DNA of 64,000 bases from Achromobacter spanius (GCF_029637605.1 NZ_CP121261.1:2170001-2234000), one strand, 5' to 3'; shown: positions 26,406-36,109, counted from the stretch's first letter. Numbers and translations: made by a program. The notes: generated by a model not told the origin, from the letters alone.

Positions 26406-26903
26406 ATGGCAACGCCCGCCACCACGCCCATTCCCGCCGGCATGCACACGCTGACCGCGCACATCATCTGCGAAGGCGCTGCCGACGCCATCGCCTTCTA
26501 CAAAAAGGCCTTCAACGCCGAGGAGCTTGCGCGCTTGCCCGGCCCCAACGGCAAGATCATGCACGCGGCTGTGCGCATCGGCGATTCCGTGCTGATGCTG
26601 ATGGATGATTTCGCCGAATGGGGCAGCCTGGGCCCGAAGGCGCTCAAAGGCACGCCCGTCACGCTGCATTTGTACGTAAAGGACGTAGACGCCGCGATGA
26701 AGCAAGCTGTGGACGCCGGCGCCACCCTGGCGATGCCCGCCGAAGATATGTTCTGGGGCGACCGCTACGGTCAGGTGTTGGACCCGTTTGGCCATCGCTG
26801 GTCGATCGCCACGCACCAGTTCGACTACACGCCCGAAGAAATCCAGCAGAACATGGCCAAGATGGGCGAGATGTCGGGTTGCGGCGACGCCAGCAAGAAG
26901 TAA
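26406..26903 (+). CDS. VOC-family (PhnB/glyoxalase-like) protein
   Basis: This 165-residue protein has two beta-alpha-beta-beta-beta modules of the vicinal-oxygen-chelate fold. Marks are AHIICEGAADAIAFYKKAFNAEE, GKIMHAAVRIGDSVLMLMDD, TLHLYVKDVDAAMKQAVDAG and WGDRYGQVLDPFGHRWSIATH. This matches the PhnB-like branch. The substrate is unknown. GGAGA precedes the ATG by 6 bases. It follows the DUF1428 gene on the same strand. Confidence 0.9.
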   Translation: MATPATTPIPAGMHTLTAHIICEGAADAIAFYKKAFNAEELARLPGPNGKIMHAAVRIGDSVLMLMDDFAEWGSLGPKALKGTPVTLHLYVKDVDAAMKQAVDAGATLAMPAEDMFWGDRYGQVLDPFGHRWSIATHQFDYTPEEIQQNMAKMGEMSGCGDASKK

Positions 26904-26991
26904 GCACACGGCCAGGCTTAGGGCACGCAGGTCTGCACGGCCTGCGTTTGACCAGAGTTCGCCCTGCGTTTGCCCTGCCCCTGCGCGCTAC

Positions 26992-27504
26992 TTATTGCGG
27001 GTACGGCCCCAGGAAATCCAGCTTGGCGAGCTTCACGCCCGCATTGCGCAGAATCGCGTAGGCGGTCGTCACGTGGAAGTAGAAGTTCGGCAGCGCAAAG
27101 CTCAGCAGATATGTGTCGCCCTTGAACTCGGGCTTGAAGTCGCCGAAGTTGATGACGATCTGCCGGTCCTCGGCGCCGTCGAACTGCTCGGGCGTCACGC
27201 TTTGCAGATAGGCGATCGTGTCCTGGATGCGTTGCTGCAATTGCGCAAACGTGGTTTCTTCATCGGGAAACTTGGGCGCCTGCCCCTGCGACAAACGCTG
27301 CACGGCGAACTTGGCCGCATCGCTGGCGCGTTGGATCTGGCCCGACAAGGGGTACATGTCAGGCGCCAGGCGCGCGTTGACCAGGTCAGCGGGGTCGGTG
27401 CCCGCTGCTTCGGCATGGGCAAGGCCCTTTTCCAGCAGGCTGGCCAGCACGGTCAAGCCGCGGATGAACACGGGCACGGATGCCTGATAAACAGAAAGCG
27501 TCAT
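26992..27504 (-). CDS. DUF1993 family protein
   Basis: This 170-residue protein starts MTLSVYQASVPVFIRGL and has the family features APDMYPLSGQIQRASDAAKF, INFGDFKPEFKGDTYLLSFALPNFYFHV and LGPYPQ. DUF1993 proteins are helical, DinB-like bundles without a defined role. The ATG at 27504 was chosen from the family N-terminus. The gene is convergent with the VOC gene (88 bp gap). Confidence 0.87.
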   Translation of the reverse strand: MTLSVYQASVPVFIRGLTVLASLLEKGLAHAEAAGTDPADLVNARLAPDMYPLSGQIQRASDAAKFAVQRLSQGQAPKFPDEETTFAQLQQRIQDTIAYLQSVTPEQFDGAEDRQIVINFGDFKPEFKGDTYLLSFALPNFYFHVTTAYAILRNAGVKLAKLDFLGPYPQ

Positions 27505-27649
27505 GGCAGGAAGTTCCAAAGGGGTTCGTCTGCTTGGCGCGCGCAGAAGGCGGCAAACGCCAGGGATGCGGCGATCTTACAGCCGCCGGATGCCATTTTC
27601 CTGGCGCCCGGCCTCGACATATCCATTCCCGAAACCGGAACAATCCTGT

Positions 27650-28741
27650 CTAGGATTTTGGCCGGCCCGCGCCGGTGCGGCGCAAGCCCTGGAAGAACCG
27701 CCACACCAACGCCGACGCATCCGGCCCGACCCGGGCGTGATACTTCACCGAGGCGTCGCCCCCACTCCAGGCATGCTCCAGCCGCGTGATCTCACATAGG
27801 CGCAGCACGGCTTTGCGACCGCGCAGCAAGTCCACGCGTCGGTAGGCCTTGTCAGTGCCCAGGCCTAGCACGCGCTCAACCGGCACGTCTTCGGGGCGCA
27901 GGTCGTTCAGTGCGCGGAACTGCTCGAACAATTGTTTGGCGTTGCGCGGCGCCACCGCCGGGTCGAGTTGGCCTTGAAGAATCAGCGCGGGCATGCCCAG
28001 TTGAAACACGGCCGGGTTCGACACGCTTGCCAGCATCGGCAGCAAGGGCTTGACCGAGCCGCGCCGCATGGTGCTGATGCCGCCCGTGGCACTGTGGGCG
28101 TCGCCCACCACCGGCCCGGAGTGCATCGCCACCGCCGCGATCAATGACGGATGGCGCAAGGCCACCAAGGCCGCCATGCCCGCGCCCGCAGACAGGCCCG
28201 CCACATAGACACGCTCGGGGTCCAGCCCGTACCGCGCCACTTCCGACTGGATCAGCGCCGCGATCAAATCGGCCTCGGCGCCGCCATGGGCGTCATCGGG
28301 CTGGAACCAGCGCCAACAGCGCTGCACCTGGCGCGTCATGGACTGCTGCGGATACAGCACCATGAAGCCACCAGCGTCCGCCCATTGGTTCATCCGGGTG
28401 CCCCGCGCGAACGCCAGCGCGGTCTGGCGACAGCCATGCAACATCACCACCAAGGGCATGCCCGTGGGCGGCGCGGAAACCGGGGTATAGCGCGCGAAGC
28501 TCAGTTGCCGCCCCTGACCATCGGAAAACTGCCGGGAGCCTTCCCAGCGCCCGCTACCCAGCGATGGCGCCACGGGCTGCCGTGGAGCAGCCGTGGCCGG
28601 CCCTGTCTTGGCCGCCGCCTTGCGCGCCGACGTGGCCCGCTTGCGGGCTGGCTTGGGCGTCGCCATGCGCATCGCCGTGCGTTGCAGCTTGCTCAGCTTC
28701 TTTGCCGCTTTGAAAAACAGATTGGTAAAACTGCGCGCCAT
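27650..28741 (-). CDS. PHB-depolymerase-family esterase with basic N-terminus
   Basis: This 363-residue alpha/beta hydrolase of the esterase-depolymerase family has the oxyanion segment MLHGCRQTALAFARGTRMN, lipase box GLSAGAGM (nucleophile Ser), a later Asp region (QGQLDPAVAP) and the catalytic His in ITRLEHAWSGGD. The first ~45 residues are Lys/Arg/Ala-rich (ATPKPARKRATSARKAAAK) with no signal peptide. The basic tail may tether the enzyme to polyanions or granules; that is inference. Its function could be short-chain PHA or feruloyl-type ester hydrolysis. Confidence 0.88.
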   Translation of the reverse strand: MARSFTNLFFKAAKKLSKLQRTAMRMATPKPARKRATSARKAAAKTGPATAAPRQPVAPSLGSGRWEGSRQFSDGQGRQLSFARYTPVSAPPTGMPLVVMLHGCRQTALAFARGTRMNQWADAGGFMVLYPQQSMTRQVQRCWRWFQPDDAHGGAEADLIAALIQSEVARYGLDPERVYVAGLSAGAGMAALVALRHPSLIAAVAMHSGPVVGDAHSATGGISTMRRGSVKPLLPMLASVSNPAVFQLGMPALILQGQLDPAVAPRNAKQLFEQFRALNDLRPEDVPVERVLGLGTDKAYRRVDLLRGRKAVLRLCEITRLEHAWSGGDASVKYHARVGPDASALVWRFFQGLRRTGAGRPKS

Positions 28742-29115
28742 TGGTAGGCCTCGGCCAGTAAACCTGCTAGAACCTCCCGGCCGGGCCGGGGCCGCCCGTC
28801 AGCCATTGCAAACGGGACACCAACGCGACGGCGATGGTCAGAACGGTAAGAGTATCTGTTGCGCTGACGCCGATGCGCCAACGCGGGTGCGAGCCCAGGA
28901 AAAAGAACAAAGGTCCGCCTCTACGGGCGGTTGGACAGCCGCATGAAATGTATCACAGGGTAACCGTGGAATAGGTCGGATCCGATCGATCCCGTGCGCC
29001 GGACTTGCACAATATCAAGCGCGACCCGCATCCCCCGCGCCCACCACCCCGCCAACCATTGAGCCCGCCGCCCAAAGCGCTTATGGTTGTAGCCTTGCAT
29101 CAATAAGACGTATTC
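28742..29115. other. Intergenic region without visible gene
   Basis: 374 bp between the divergent esterase and hemolysin III genes. It should hold both promoters. I see no repeat, RNA gene or convincing small reading frame. Confidence 0.5.
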
Positions 29116-29760
29116 ATGTTTCCCAACGACCGCCCCCAAACCTTCGGCGAAGAAATCGCCAACACCATCAGCCACGGCGTCGGCGCCGTGGGCGCTTTGG
29201 CCGCCGCGCCCATCCTGATTGTGGCGGCAGTCCGTCAGGGCGATGCCGCCTTCATCGCGGCGGCGGCGGTTTTCGCGGCGTCGATGTGTTTGCTGTATCT
29301 GGCGTCCACCATCTATCACGCCTTGCCGCTGTGCCGGGCCAAGCAGATATTCAACGTGCTGGACCATTCGGCCATTTACCTGCTGATTGCCGGCACCTAT
29401 ACGCCGTTTGCCTTGGGCGCGCTGCGAGGCCCCTGGGGCTGGACCTTGTTCGGGCTGGTGTGGGCGATGGCGTTGCTGGGTGTGGGACTGAAGGCCAGCA
29501 AGCGGTTGAACCGCCCTGCCCTGTCCACCGGTTTGTACCTGGCGATGGGGTGGCTGGTGATCATCGCGGTCAAGCCGCTGATCGAAAGCGTGCCCTCGGG
29601 CGGGCTTGCCTGGTTGGTGGCGGGCGGGCTGGCGTACACAGGCGGCGTGGTGTTCTTCGTGTTTGACAACCGCTGGCGCTACAGCCATTTCATCTGGCAT
29701 CTGTTTGTGCTGGCGGGCACGGTCTGCCACTTTTTTGCGGTGCTCTGGTACGCGGCCTGA
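29116..29760 (+). CDS. Hemolysin III / YqfA-type membrane protein
   Basis: This 214-residue protein has seven predicted membrane helices of the PAQR-like Hly-III family. Marks are EEIANTISHGVGAVGALAA (conserved His), LYLASTIYHALP, DHSAIYLLIAGTYTPFALG, and the closing HFIWHLFVLAGTVCHFFAV with two histidines. The conserved Asp/His set suggests a metal site as in alkaline-ceramidase-like proteins. The family name comes from a weak Bacillus hemolysin; in most bacteria it is a housekeeping membrane protein of unknown function. Confidence 0.92.
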   Translation: MFPNDRPQTFGEEIANTISHGVGAVGALAAAPILIVAAVRQGDAAFIAAAAVFAASMCLLYLASTIYHALPLCRAKQIFNVLDHSAIYLLIAGTYTPFALGALRGPWGWTLFGLVWAMALLGVGLKASKRLNRPALSTGLYLAMGWLVIIAVKPLIESVPSGGLAWLVAGGLAYTGGVVFFVFDNRWRYSHFIWHLFVLAGTVCHFFAVLWYAA

Positions 29761-29787
29761 GCTTTACGCAACCCCGCCACGAGAGGC

Positions 29788-30555
29788 CTATCGATGCCGC
29801 AGGTAGTCGGTAGGCGCGCGCCCCAGCACGCGGCGGAACATCGTTGAGAAAGCGGCGGGGCTTTGGTAGCCGAAGTCCAGCGCAATCGCGGTAACCGAGC
29901 CGCCAGCCGCCAGGCGGGCCAGCGCCAAGACCACGCAAGCACGTTGGCGCCATTGCGCAAACGCCATTCCCGTCTGCTGACGGAAATATCGGCTGAACGT
30001 GCGCGGGCTCATGTGCAGCCGGTCAGCCCAGGTTTGCGGCGGCATGCGCGCATCCGGCGTGGCGATGAAAGCGCGGCATAGCGGCGCCAGCTTCTTGTCG
30101 CGCGGCAGCGGAATGTGCAGCGGCAACACGGGCGCGCTATCGACCTCGTGCAGCAGTAAAGCCGCCAACGCGCCGTCGCGGCCAGCGGGGTCATAGGCCG
30201 CGGGCATGTCTACCGCGTCCAGCAGCAACTGCCGCAACAGCGGCGACACCTCGATTACTTCGCACACCTGTTGATCGGCGCGCGCCGCGCCCGGTTCGAT
30301 ATACGCGCTACGCGTGCTGACGTCCCACATGCGTACCTGATGGGTCACGCCAGCGGGAATCCACACTGCACGCTGCGGCGGCACCACCCAATTTCCGTCG
30401 CGCGTGACCACATGCATGACGCCGGTCGCGCCATACAGCAGTTGAGCGCGCCGATGCGCATGCGCGGGCAGCACATGGCCGGGCGGGTAGTCGTTGCCGA
30501 TGGCGACCACCGCGCGGTCCAACGCGTCGTAGCGGTCGATATGGGTGTTGCGCAT
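29788..30555 (-). CDS. AraC-family regulator with N-terminal cupin
   Basis: This 255-residue regulator has an N-terminal cupin (GNDYPPGHVLPAHAHRRAQL, with the HAHRRAQ metal-type motif, then GVMHVV and VWIPAGVTHQVRM). The C-terminal AraC domain contains WADRLHMSPRTFSRYFRQQ and VTAIALDFGYQSPAAFSTMF. An in-frame ATG at 30588 would add 11 residues; neither start has a clear Shine-Dalgarno. It is divergent from the TSUP exporter gene (~106 bp) and probably regulates it, an arrangement common in proteobacteria. Confidence 0.9.
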   Translation of the reverse strand: MRNTHIDRYDALDRAVVAIGNDYPPGHVLPAHAHRRAQLLYGATGVMHVVTRDGNWVVPPQRAVWIPAGVTHQVRMWDVSTRSAYIEPGAARADQQVCEVIEVSPLLRQLLLDAVDMPAAYDPAGRDGALAALLLHEVDSAPVLPLHIPLPRDKKLAPLCRAFIATPDARMPPQTWADRLHMSPRTFSRYFRQQTGMAFAQWRQRACVVLALARLAAGGSVTAIALDFGYQSPAAFSTMFRRVLGRAPTDYLRHR

Positions 30556-30661
30556 GCAAGAGAAGTGATTTGGCCGAAACTCGAACATTATTGTCCAAAG
30601 CGCGATAACCAGCCACCGCCCTCCGCCGTATCGTCCTGGCTTGTTCTACAGGATGAATGCC

Positions 30662-31501
30662 ATGCTCTATCTATTACTGGCGCTGTTCGGCGGACTCAGC
30701 GGTGTCACGACCGTGTTGTTCGGCTTTGGTGGCGGCTTCGTCGTGGTGCCGGTGCTGTATGGCGTACTGACCGCCATGCATGGTGCAAACTCCGGCGCAA
30801 CCCCGGGCGCCATCGACCTCATCGGCCAGTCCGCGATGCATATCGCCGTCGCTACGTCCACCTGCGTGATGGTGGTGAACGCCATCGCCGCGACGCGCAA
30901 GCATCAGCGCGCGGGCACACTCTTGCGGGCGTACATCTGGCCGCTGGCGGCTTATATCGCCGTGGGCGCGCTGCTGGGCGCGTGGGCCGCCACGCGCGTC
31001 AGCGGCGAGCTGGTGCGTTGGGCCTTCATCGCCTACCTGGCCGTGACCATCCTGGACTGCCTGCTGCGCCAGGGCTTCCTGGCACAAGCCGACGCCCACG
31101 CGCCCGCGCCCTTGGGCCGAGGCGTTGTGGTGGGTGGCGGCGTGGTGATCGGCGCCATCGCTACGTTTCTGGGCGTGGGCGGCAGCGTGATGACGGTGCC
31201 GCTGCTGCGCCGTCGCGGCCTGCCGATGGCCCAGGCGGCGGCGATGGCAAACCCGTTGACCTTGCCGGTGGCCATCGTGGGCACCGTGGCCTACATGGCG
31301 GCGGCGCGCAGCCTGCCTGCCCCGCTTGCGCCGTGGATCATCGGCTATGTCGACCTGCTGGCTTTCGCGGTGCTGGCGCTGGGCTCGTTGGCGGGCATCC
31401 GGCTGGCAGCCCCACTGATTCCCCGCATTCCCGACCGCCTGCACGCACGCATCTACATCGCGCTGCTGGCGCTGGTGATGGTGAGCATGCTGCTGATCTG
31501 A
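30662..31501 (+). CDS. TSUP (TauE/SafE) family anion exporter
   Basis: This 279-residue membrane protein has eight or so helices in two repeats. Marks are LFGGLSGVTTVLFGFGGGFVVVPVLY at the start and FLGVGGSVMTVPLLRRRGLPM in the second half, the glycine-rich TauE motifs. Family members move sulfite, sulfoacetate or similar small anions across the inner membrane. The ATG at 30662 has AGGA 8 bases upstream; an in-frame ATG at 30653 is an alternative. It is divergent from the cupin-AraC gene. Confidence 0.9.
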   Translation: MLYLLLALFGGLSGVTTVLFGFGGGFVVVPVLYGVLTAMHGANSGATPGAIDLIGQSAMHIAVATSTCVMVVNAIAATRKHQRAGTLLRAYIWPLAAYIAVGALLGAWAATRVSGELVRWAFIAYLAVTILDCLLRQGFLAQADAHAPAPLGRGVVVGGGVVIGAIATFLGVGGSVMTVPLLRRRGLPMAQAAAMANPLTLPVAIVGTVAYMAAARSLPAPLAPWIIGYVDLLAFAVLALGSLAGIRLAAPLIPRIPDRLHARIYIALLALVMVSMLLI

Positions 31502-31534
31502 CTGGCCGTCGCAACGAACTACAACGGCAACTAC

Positions 31535-31698
31535 GTAGGATGGGTGCAGCGCGCGGTGTCCGCGGCTAGATCGCCGGGGCACCATCGCGCGTAACCCATC
31601 TGGCAGCGGTCAGATTTATATCCATCGGCGGCTGATGGGTTGCGCGCGTTTGGCGCTTGGATTTTTCTGAACGTCTCCTCGCGCTACACCCATCCTAC
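31535..31698. repeat. Palindromic repeat element, copy 3
   Basis: Bounded by a 19-bp inverted repeat with one mismatch (starting GTAGGATGGGTGCAGCGCG; ending CGCGCTACACCCATCCTAC), with the inner pair GCGCGTAACCCATC and GATGGGTTGCGCGC. These ends match the two copies near 15.8-16.2 kb while the centre differs. It fills part of the 481-bp gap 31502-31982; the rest (31699-31982) shows only the promoter region of the next gene. Confidence 0.87.
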
Positions 31699-31982
31699 GA
31701 CCGTCCCGTCAATACTGGGTTGCTGTCGCCTGGCCATCACATCATGCGCAGGGCACATTCGTGGGCCGCAACTTTCCATGCGCGCACACCTGCCGACACA
31801 TCGCGACCAGCAGCCACTACGAAACCACGCAAAACGTTTCCGCCGCCGCCGCAGGGGCTTCCTTCCTACAGGGCCGCGCCCGCTCGTGGCCTGCCGACAC
31901 AGGAAAACACATCGCGAAACTTGCGCCTGGGCACGTGGGGTCTTCATCATGGTTGGACACTTAACCGGAACACGGAGGTTTC

Positions 31983-32375
31983 ATGCAGCGTTCCACTTAC
32001 GCATTCCTATCCGCCGCCATCCTGACGACGGCGCTGTCCGGTGCTCCCGCGATGGCGCAGAACGCCAGCCAGCCGGCCGCTCAGCCGCAGATGGCGCCCG
32101 CCATCACCCAACCCACCGACCAGCAACTGCAGCGCTTTGCGTCGGCATCGCAGAAGGTGTCGGGCGTGGTTGACGAATACCGTCCCAAGGTCGACGCCGC
32201 GAAGACCAACGACGACAAGCAGAAGGTCGTGCAGGAAGCCGACGCGAAGATGGTGCAGCTGGTGCGCGCCGACGGCCTGACGGTTGAAGAATTCAACGGC
32301 ATCGGCCAGGCCGTGCAGAAGGATCCGCAGTTGAAGCAAAAGGTGATGAACCTGAGCCAGGGCAAGTCGAAGTAG
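31983..32375 (+). CDS. DUF4168 periplasmic protein
   Basis: This 130-residue protein has a signal peptide ending APAMA near residue 25. A helical DUF4168-type domain follows: TDQQLQRFASASQKVSGVV, then KVVQEADAKMVQLVRADGLTVEEFN. An ideal Shine-Dalgarno GGAGG lies 5 bases before the ATG, suggesting strong expression. The function of the family is unknown; many members are stress-linked periplasmic proteins. Confidence 0.87.
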   Translation: MQRSTYAFLSAAILTTALSGAPAMAQNASQPAAQPQMAPAITQPTDQQLQRFASASQKVSGVVDEYRPKVDAAKTNDDKQKVVQEADAKMVQLVRADGLTVEEFNGIGQAVQKDPQLKQKVMNLSQGKSK

Positions 32376-32578
32376 GACATACAGGCATGACCGGCCGGAC
32401 CGGGGATTGTCCGGCCCGCGCCACGCGTTCTTTGAGCGCGTGGCGCTTTTCATTTGCGCGTTGCGATTTGCGCTTCCGATCCGCGCTGCCCACTCGCGCC
32501 ACGTTTTCCGCGCCACCGGAAAGCAGTATCCTGGCTGCCGGTTCTGCTATCGACCCCATCTGGAAGGAGCACGGCATC

Positions 32579-33277
32579 TTGACCCCGGATCTCACCCTGT
32601 ATGACCTGGCTGGCGCCGACGAGACGCTGCGCTTCAGCCCGCATTGCTGGAAAACGCACATGGCGCTGGCCCACAAGGGGCTGTCGGCCAAGACCGTGCC
32701 GTGGCGCTTCACCGAAAAAGAAGCCATCGAATTTTCAGGCCAGAAGCTGGTGCCCGTGCTGGTGCATGACGAGCACATGGTCAACGATTCGTGGCGTATT
32801 GCCTGCTATCTGGAAGACACCTTCCCCGAGCGGCCACCGCTGTTCAATGGCGAGGGCGGCCGCGCGCTCGGCTTATTCGCGAACTCCTGGGCGGACGCCA
32901 CCTTGGTGCCAACGCTGGCGCGCTTGCTGCTGCCCACCATCCACGAGCTGATCCACGAGAAGGACAAGGACTATTTCCGCGCCTCGCGCGAAAAGCGCTT
33001 TGGCAGGCTTGAAGATCTGCCGGCCGGTTACGCCGAACAGATCGACCTATTGCGAACAGCGCTTCAGCCTTTGCGCCACACGCTGGGCAAGCAGCCTTTT
33101 TTGTCGGGCGCACTGCACGGCTATGCCGACTATGCCGTCTTCGGCATGTTCATGTGGGCACGCTGCACCAGCCCGCTTGAACTGTTGGCCGAAGACGACC
33201 CCGTATACGCGTGGCGTGAACGGCTGCTGGACGCCTTTGGCGGCCTGGCGCGCAAGGCGCCGACCGCGGTCCGCTAA
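32579..33277 (+). CDS. Glutathione S-transferase family protein (TTG start)
   Basis: This 232-residue protein has a thioredoxin-like N-terminal GST domain (DLTLYDLAG, FSPHCWKTHMALAHKGL, VPVLVHDEHMVNDSWRIACYLED) and a helical C-terminal domain (GALHGYADYAVFGMFMWAR). TTG at 32579 was chosen because GGAAGGAG sits 9 bases upstream and the beta-strand TLYDL follows at once; the longer frame to 32387 has no family similarity. The SPHCWK motif suggests a redox or thiol-transfer activity. Its substrate is unknown. Confidence 0.85.
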   Translation: MTPDLTLYDLAGADETLRFSPHCWKTHMALAHKGLSAKTVPWRFTEKEAIEFSGQKLVPVLVHDEHMVNDSWRIACYLEDTFPERPPLFNGEGGRALGLFANSWADATLVPTLARLLLPTIHELIHEKDKDYFRASREKRFGRLEDLPAGYAEQIDLLRTALQPLRHTLGKQPFLSGALHGYADYAVFGMFMWARCTSPLELLAEDDPVYAWRERLLDAFGGLARKAPTAVR

Positions 33278-33357
33278 GAGGGGCCACCAAGCGGGCTTGC
33301 CAAGGCGGCTTGCCAATACGGCCCGCTAATAGGGACCGCTAAGAGGTCCCCCGCTGA

Positions 33358-34119
33358 TCAGGTCTTCAGGCGGTAACCCGTCTTGAAGATCCAGCGCACG
33401 CCGATCAGGCATGCCAGCAGGAACACCAGCGTCATGCCCACGCTGACGCCCAGGCTGACGTCCGATACGCCATAGAACGCCCAGCGAAAGCCGCTGACCA
33501 GGTAGACCACCGGGTTGAACAAGGTGGCGGTCTGCCAGAACGGCGGCAGCATCTTGATGGAATAGAAGGTGCCGCCCAGGAAGGTCAGCGGCGTGACGAT
33601 CATCAGCGGAATGATCTGCAGCTTCTCGAAGCCGTCAGCCCACACACCGATGATGAAGCCGAACAGGCTGAAGGTCACGGCGGTCAGTACCAGGAAGCCC
33701 AGCATCCAGAAGGGGTGGGCAACCTCGAACGACACAAACAGCCGCGCCGTGGCCAGCATGATCAGCCCCAGGATGATGGATTTGCTGGCCGCCGCCCCCA
33801 CATAGCCCATGACTATTTCCACGTACGAGATAGGCGCGGAATGGATCTCATAGATGGTGCCGGAAAACCTGGGCATGTAGATGCCGAACGAGGCGTTGGC
33901 GATGCTTTGGGTCAACAGCGACAGCATGATCATGCCGGGCACGATGAAAGCCCCGTAGCTGACTCCGTCGATCTCGACCATGTGCGAGCCGATGGCCGAG
34001 CCGAACACCACGAAATACAGCGACGTGGAAATCACGGGCGACAACACGCTTTGCATCAGCGTGCGCCAGGCGCGGGCCATTTCAAACAGGTAGATAGCGC
34101 GTATGGCGTAGAAGTTCAT
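33358..34119 (-). CDS. ABC-2 type exporter permease
   Basis: This 253-residue membrane protein has six helices of the ABC-2 type. Marks are [39 protein letters not shown], the motif [20 protein letters not shown], and [19 protein letters not shown] before the last helices. It works with the ATPase encoded just upstream; the ATPase stop overlaps its ATG by 4 bp. Family members export polysaccharides, drugs or lipids; the cargo is unknown. Confidence 0.9.
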   Translation of the reverse strand: MNFYAIRAIYLFEMARAWRTLMQSVLSPVISTSLYFVVFGSAIGSHMVEIDGVSYGAFIVPGMIMLSLLTQSIANASFGIYMPRFSGTIYEIHSAPISYVEIVMGYVGAAASKSIILGLIMLATARLFVSFEVAHPFWMLGFLVLTAVTFSLFGFIIGVWADGFEKLQIIPLMIVTPLTFLGGTFYSIKMLPPFWQTATLFNPVVYLVSGFRWAFYGVSDVSLGVSVGMTLVFLLACLIGVRWIFKTGYRLKT

Positions 34120-35039
34120 GATTGACCGTGTACCAGGCTGACGAAGATGTCCTCAAGCGAGCTTTCCGATGAACTCAAGTCGGTGAATTCGATCTGGAGC
34201 CGGCCCAGGTCCTGCAGCAACTGCGAAATCTGGCCGCCGCCCTGGTTGTCATAGGTATAGACCAGCGTGTAGCCGTCGGCGGACAGGTCCAGTTGATAGG
34301 CGTCCAGCGCGGTGGGAATACCCGGCAGCGGCGCCTTCAGGGTCAGGCTCAGTTGGCGCTTGCCCAGCTTGGCCATCAGCGCGTTCTTTTCTTCCACCAG
34401 GATGATCTCACCCTGGCGGATCACGCCGATGCGGTCGGCCATTTCCTGCGCTTCTTCGATGTAGTGAGTGGTCAGGATGATGGTGACGCCGCTTTCACGC
34501 AACCGCCGCACCATTTCCCACATGCCGCGCCGCAATTCCACGTCCACGCCCGCCGTGGGCTCGTCCAGGAACAGAATGGCCGGCTCATGCGACAGCGCCT
34601 TGGCGATCATCACGCGGCGCTTCATGCCGCCCGACAAGGCCATGATGCGGCTGTCCTTCTTGTCCCACAGCGACAAATCGCGCAGCACTTTTTCTATGTA
34701 GGCCGGGTTGGCCGGCTTGCCGAACAGGCCCCGGCTGAACGTAACCGTGTTCCACACGCTTTCGAATGCGTCGGTGGAAATTTCCTGGGGCACGAGTCCG
34801 ATCTTGGAACGCGCCGCGCGAAAGTCCGACACGATGTCATGGCCATCGGCCAGCACGCGGCCGTCGGACGGGTTGACGATGCCGCAGATGATGCTGATCA
34901 GCGTCGTCTTGCCCGCGCCGTTCGGCCCGAGCAAGGCGAAGATTTCACCGCGCTGAATATCCAGGTTGACGCCCTTGAGCGCCTGGAATCCCGAGGCGTA
35001 TCGCTTGGATAAACCTTGAATTGAAATAACCGGCTGCAC
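34116..35039 (-). CDS. ABC-2 type exporter ATPase
   Basis: This 307-residue ATPase has Walker [13 protein letters not shown], signature [16 protein letters not shown], Walker [21 protein letters not shown] and switch [10 protein letters not shown]. It belongs to the DrrA/NodI-like group and carries a C-terminal accessory domain. The start was set to a GTG at 35039 after a G-rich stretch; a TTG at 35051 would add four residues. It is coupled to the permease gene by a 4-bp overlap. Confidence 0.9.
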   Translation of the reverse strand: MQPVISIQGLSKRYASGFQALKGVNLDIQRGEIFALLGPNGAGKTTLISIICGIVNPSDGRVLADGHDIVSDFRAARSKIGLVPQEISTDAFESVWNTVTFSRGLFGKPANPAYIEKVLRDLSLWDKKDSRIMALSGGMKRRVMIAKALSHEPAILFLDEPTAGVDVELRRGMWEMVRRLRESGVTIILTTHYIEEAQEMADRIGVIRQGEIILVEEKNALMAKLGKRQLSLTLKAPLPGIPTALDAYQLDLSADGYTLVYTYDNQGGGQISQLLQDLGRLQIEFTDLSSSESSLEDIFVSLVHGQS

Positions 35040-35134
35040 ACAAGCCCCCAACGTGATCGATAGCCGGGGATTTTACTCGTTACACCAGGGCCGCTTGGTC
35101 GGCCTGGTGGAACGCTGTGTTTGACATCTGGAAA

Positions 35135-36109
35135 CTACCGCCCCCAGCGCAGCACCAGGGGGTCCAGCCGGCGGGCGGTTTCCAGCAGGCCCTGGCGCAC
35201 CTCGTCGCGCATGGGCGGGAACGGATGCCGGGGCGCGTCGCAATCAATCACCCCGCCCGCCTTCATCAAGGCCTTGGCCGTCAGAATGCCACCCTGGCGG
35301 TTTTCATAGTTGATCAGCGGCAGCCAGCGTTCATACAGGCGGTAGGCCTCGTCGCGCTGGCCCGCGCGATGCGCCTCGATGATGGGGCGGATACCGTCGG
35401 CAAAGCCGCCGCCCGTCATCGACCCCGTGGCGCCGGCATCCAGGTCCGGCAGCAGCGTGATGGCCTCTTCGCCATCCCAGGGGCCTTCGATGGCCGCCCC
35501 GCCCAGCGCAATCAGGTCACGCAGCTTCGAGGCCGCGCCCGCGGTCTCGATCTTGAAATACGAAACCTGTTCGATCTCGCGCGCCATCTTCGCCAGCAGC
35601 GCGGCCGACAGCGGCGTGCCCGCCACCGGGGCGTCCTGGATCATGATGGGAATATCCACCGCGTCCGACACCTGCTGGAAGAAGGCTTCAATCTGCGCTT
35701 CGGGCACCCGGATGGTGGCGCCGTGATACGGCGGCATGATCATCAGCATGGCGGCGCCCTGGTCTTGCGCGCGCCGGCTGCGCGCCGCGCAGACGCGCGA
35801 GCCGAAGTGCGTAGTGGTGACGATGACCGGCACGCGGCCGCTTACGTGTTCAAGAATGGTCCGCGTCAGCACCTCGCGCTCGTCGTCCGACAGCACGAAC
35901 TGCTCCGAGAAATTGGCCAGGATGCACAGGCCATCCACGCCAGAATCGATCATGAAGTCCACCGCGCGCTTCTGGCTGGGCAGGTCCAGCTCGCCCGATT
36001 CGGTGAACGTGGTGGGCACCACCGGGAAGATGCCGCGATAGCGCGGCGCCTGGGGTGCCGGGGTCGGGGTTTTGCTTGGAGTCAAAGGCATGGGCATGGG
36101 TTTGGTCAT
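35135..36109 (-). CDS. Dihydrodipicolinate synthase-family aldolase (2-keto-3-deoxy acid type)
   Basis: This 324-residue TIM-barrel aldolase has the DapA family signatures: GIFPVVPTTFTESGELD, the tyrosine region MLMIMPPYHG and the Schiff-base lysine in QVSYFKIETAGAASK. In this operon, downstream of a sugar-acid dehydratase, it most likely cleaves or dehydrates a 2-keto-3-deoxy sugar acid rather than making lysine precursors. The N-terminus has an extra Pro/Thr-rich 20 residues. It starts 9 bp after the dehydratase stop. Confidence 0.87.
   Translation of the reverse strand: MTKPMPMPLTPSKTPTPAPQAPRYRGIFPVVPTTFTESGELDLPSQKRAVDFMIDSGVDGLCILANFSEQFVLSDDEREVLTRTILEHVSGRVPVIVTTTHFGSRVCAARSRRAQDQGAAMLMIMPPYHGATIRVPEAQIEAFFQQVSDAVDIPIMIQDAPVAGTPLSAALLAKMAREIEQVSYFKIETAGAASKLRDLIALGGAAIEGPWDGEEAITLLPDLDAGATGSMTGGGFADGIRPIIEAHRAGQRDEAYRLYERWLPLINYENRQGGILTAKALMKAGGVIDCDAPRHPFPPMRDEVRQGLLETARRLDPLVLRWGR

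Noticed and set aside
31640-32173. Open frame across the repeat and the start of the DUF4168 gene
   Set aside because: It is out of frame with the signal-peptide gene at 31983, which has a perfect Shine-Dalgarno, and has no family similarity.
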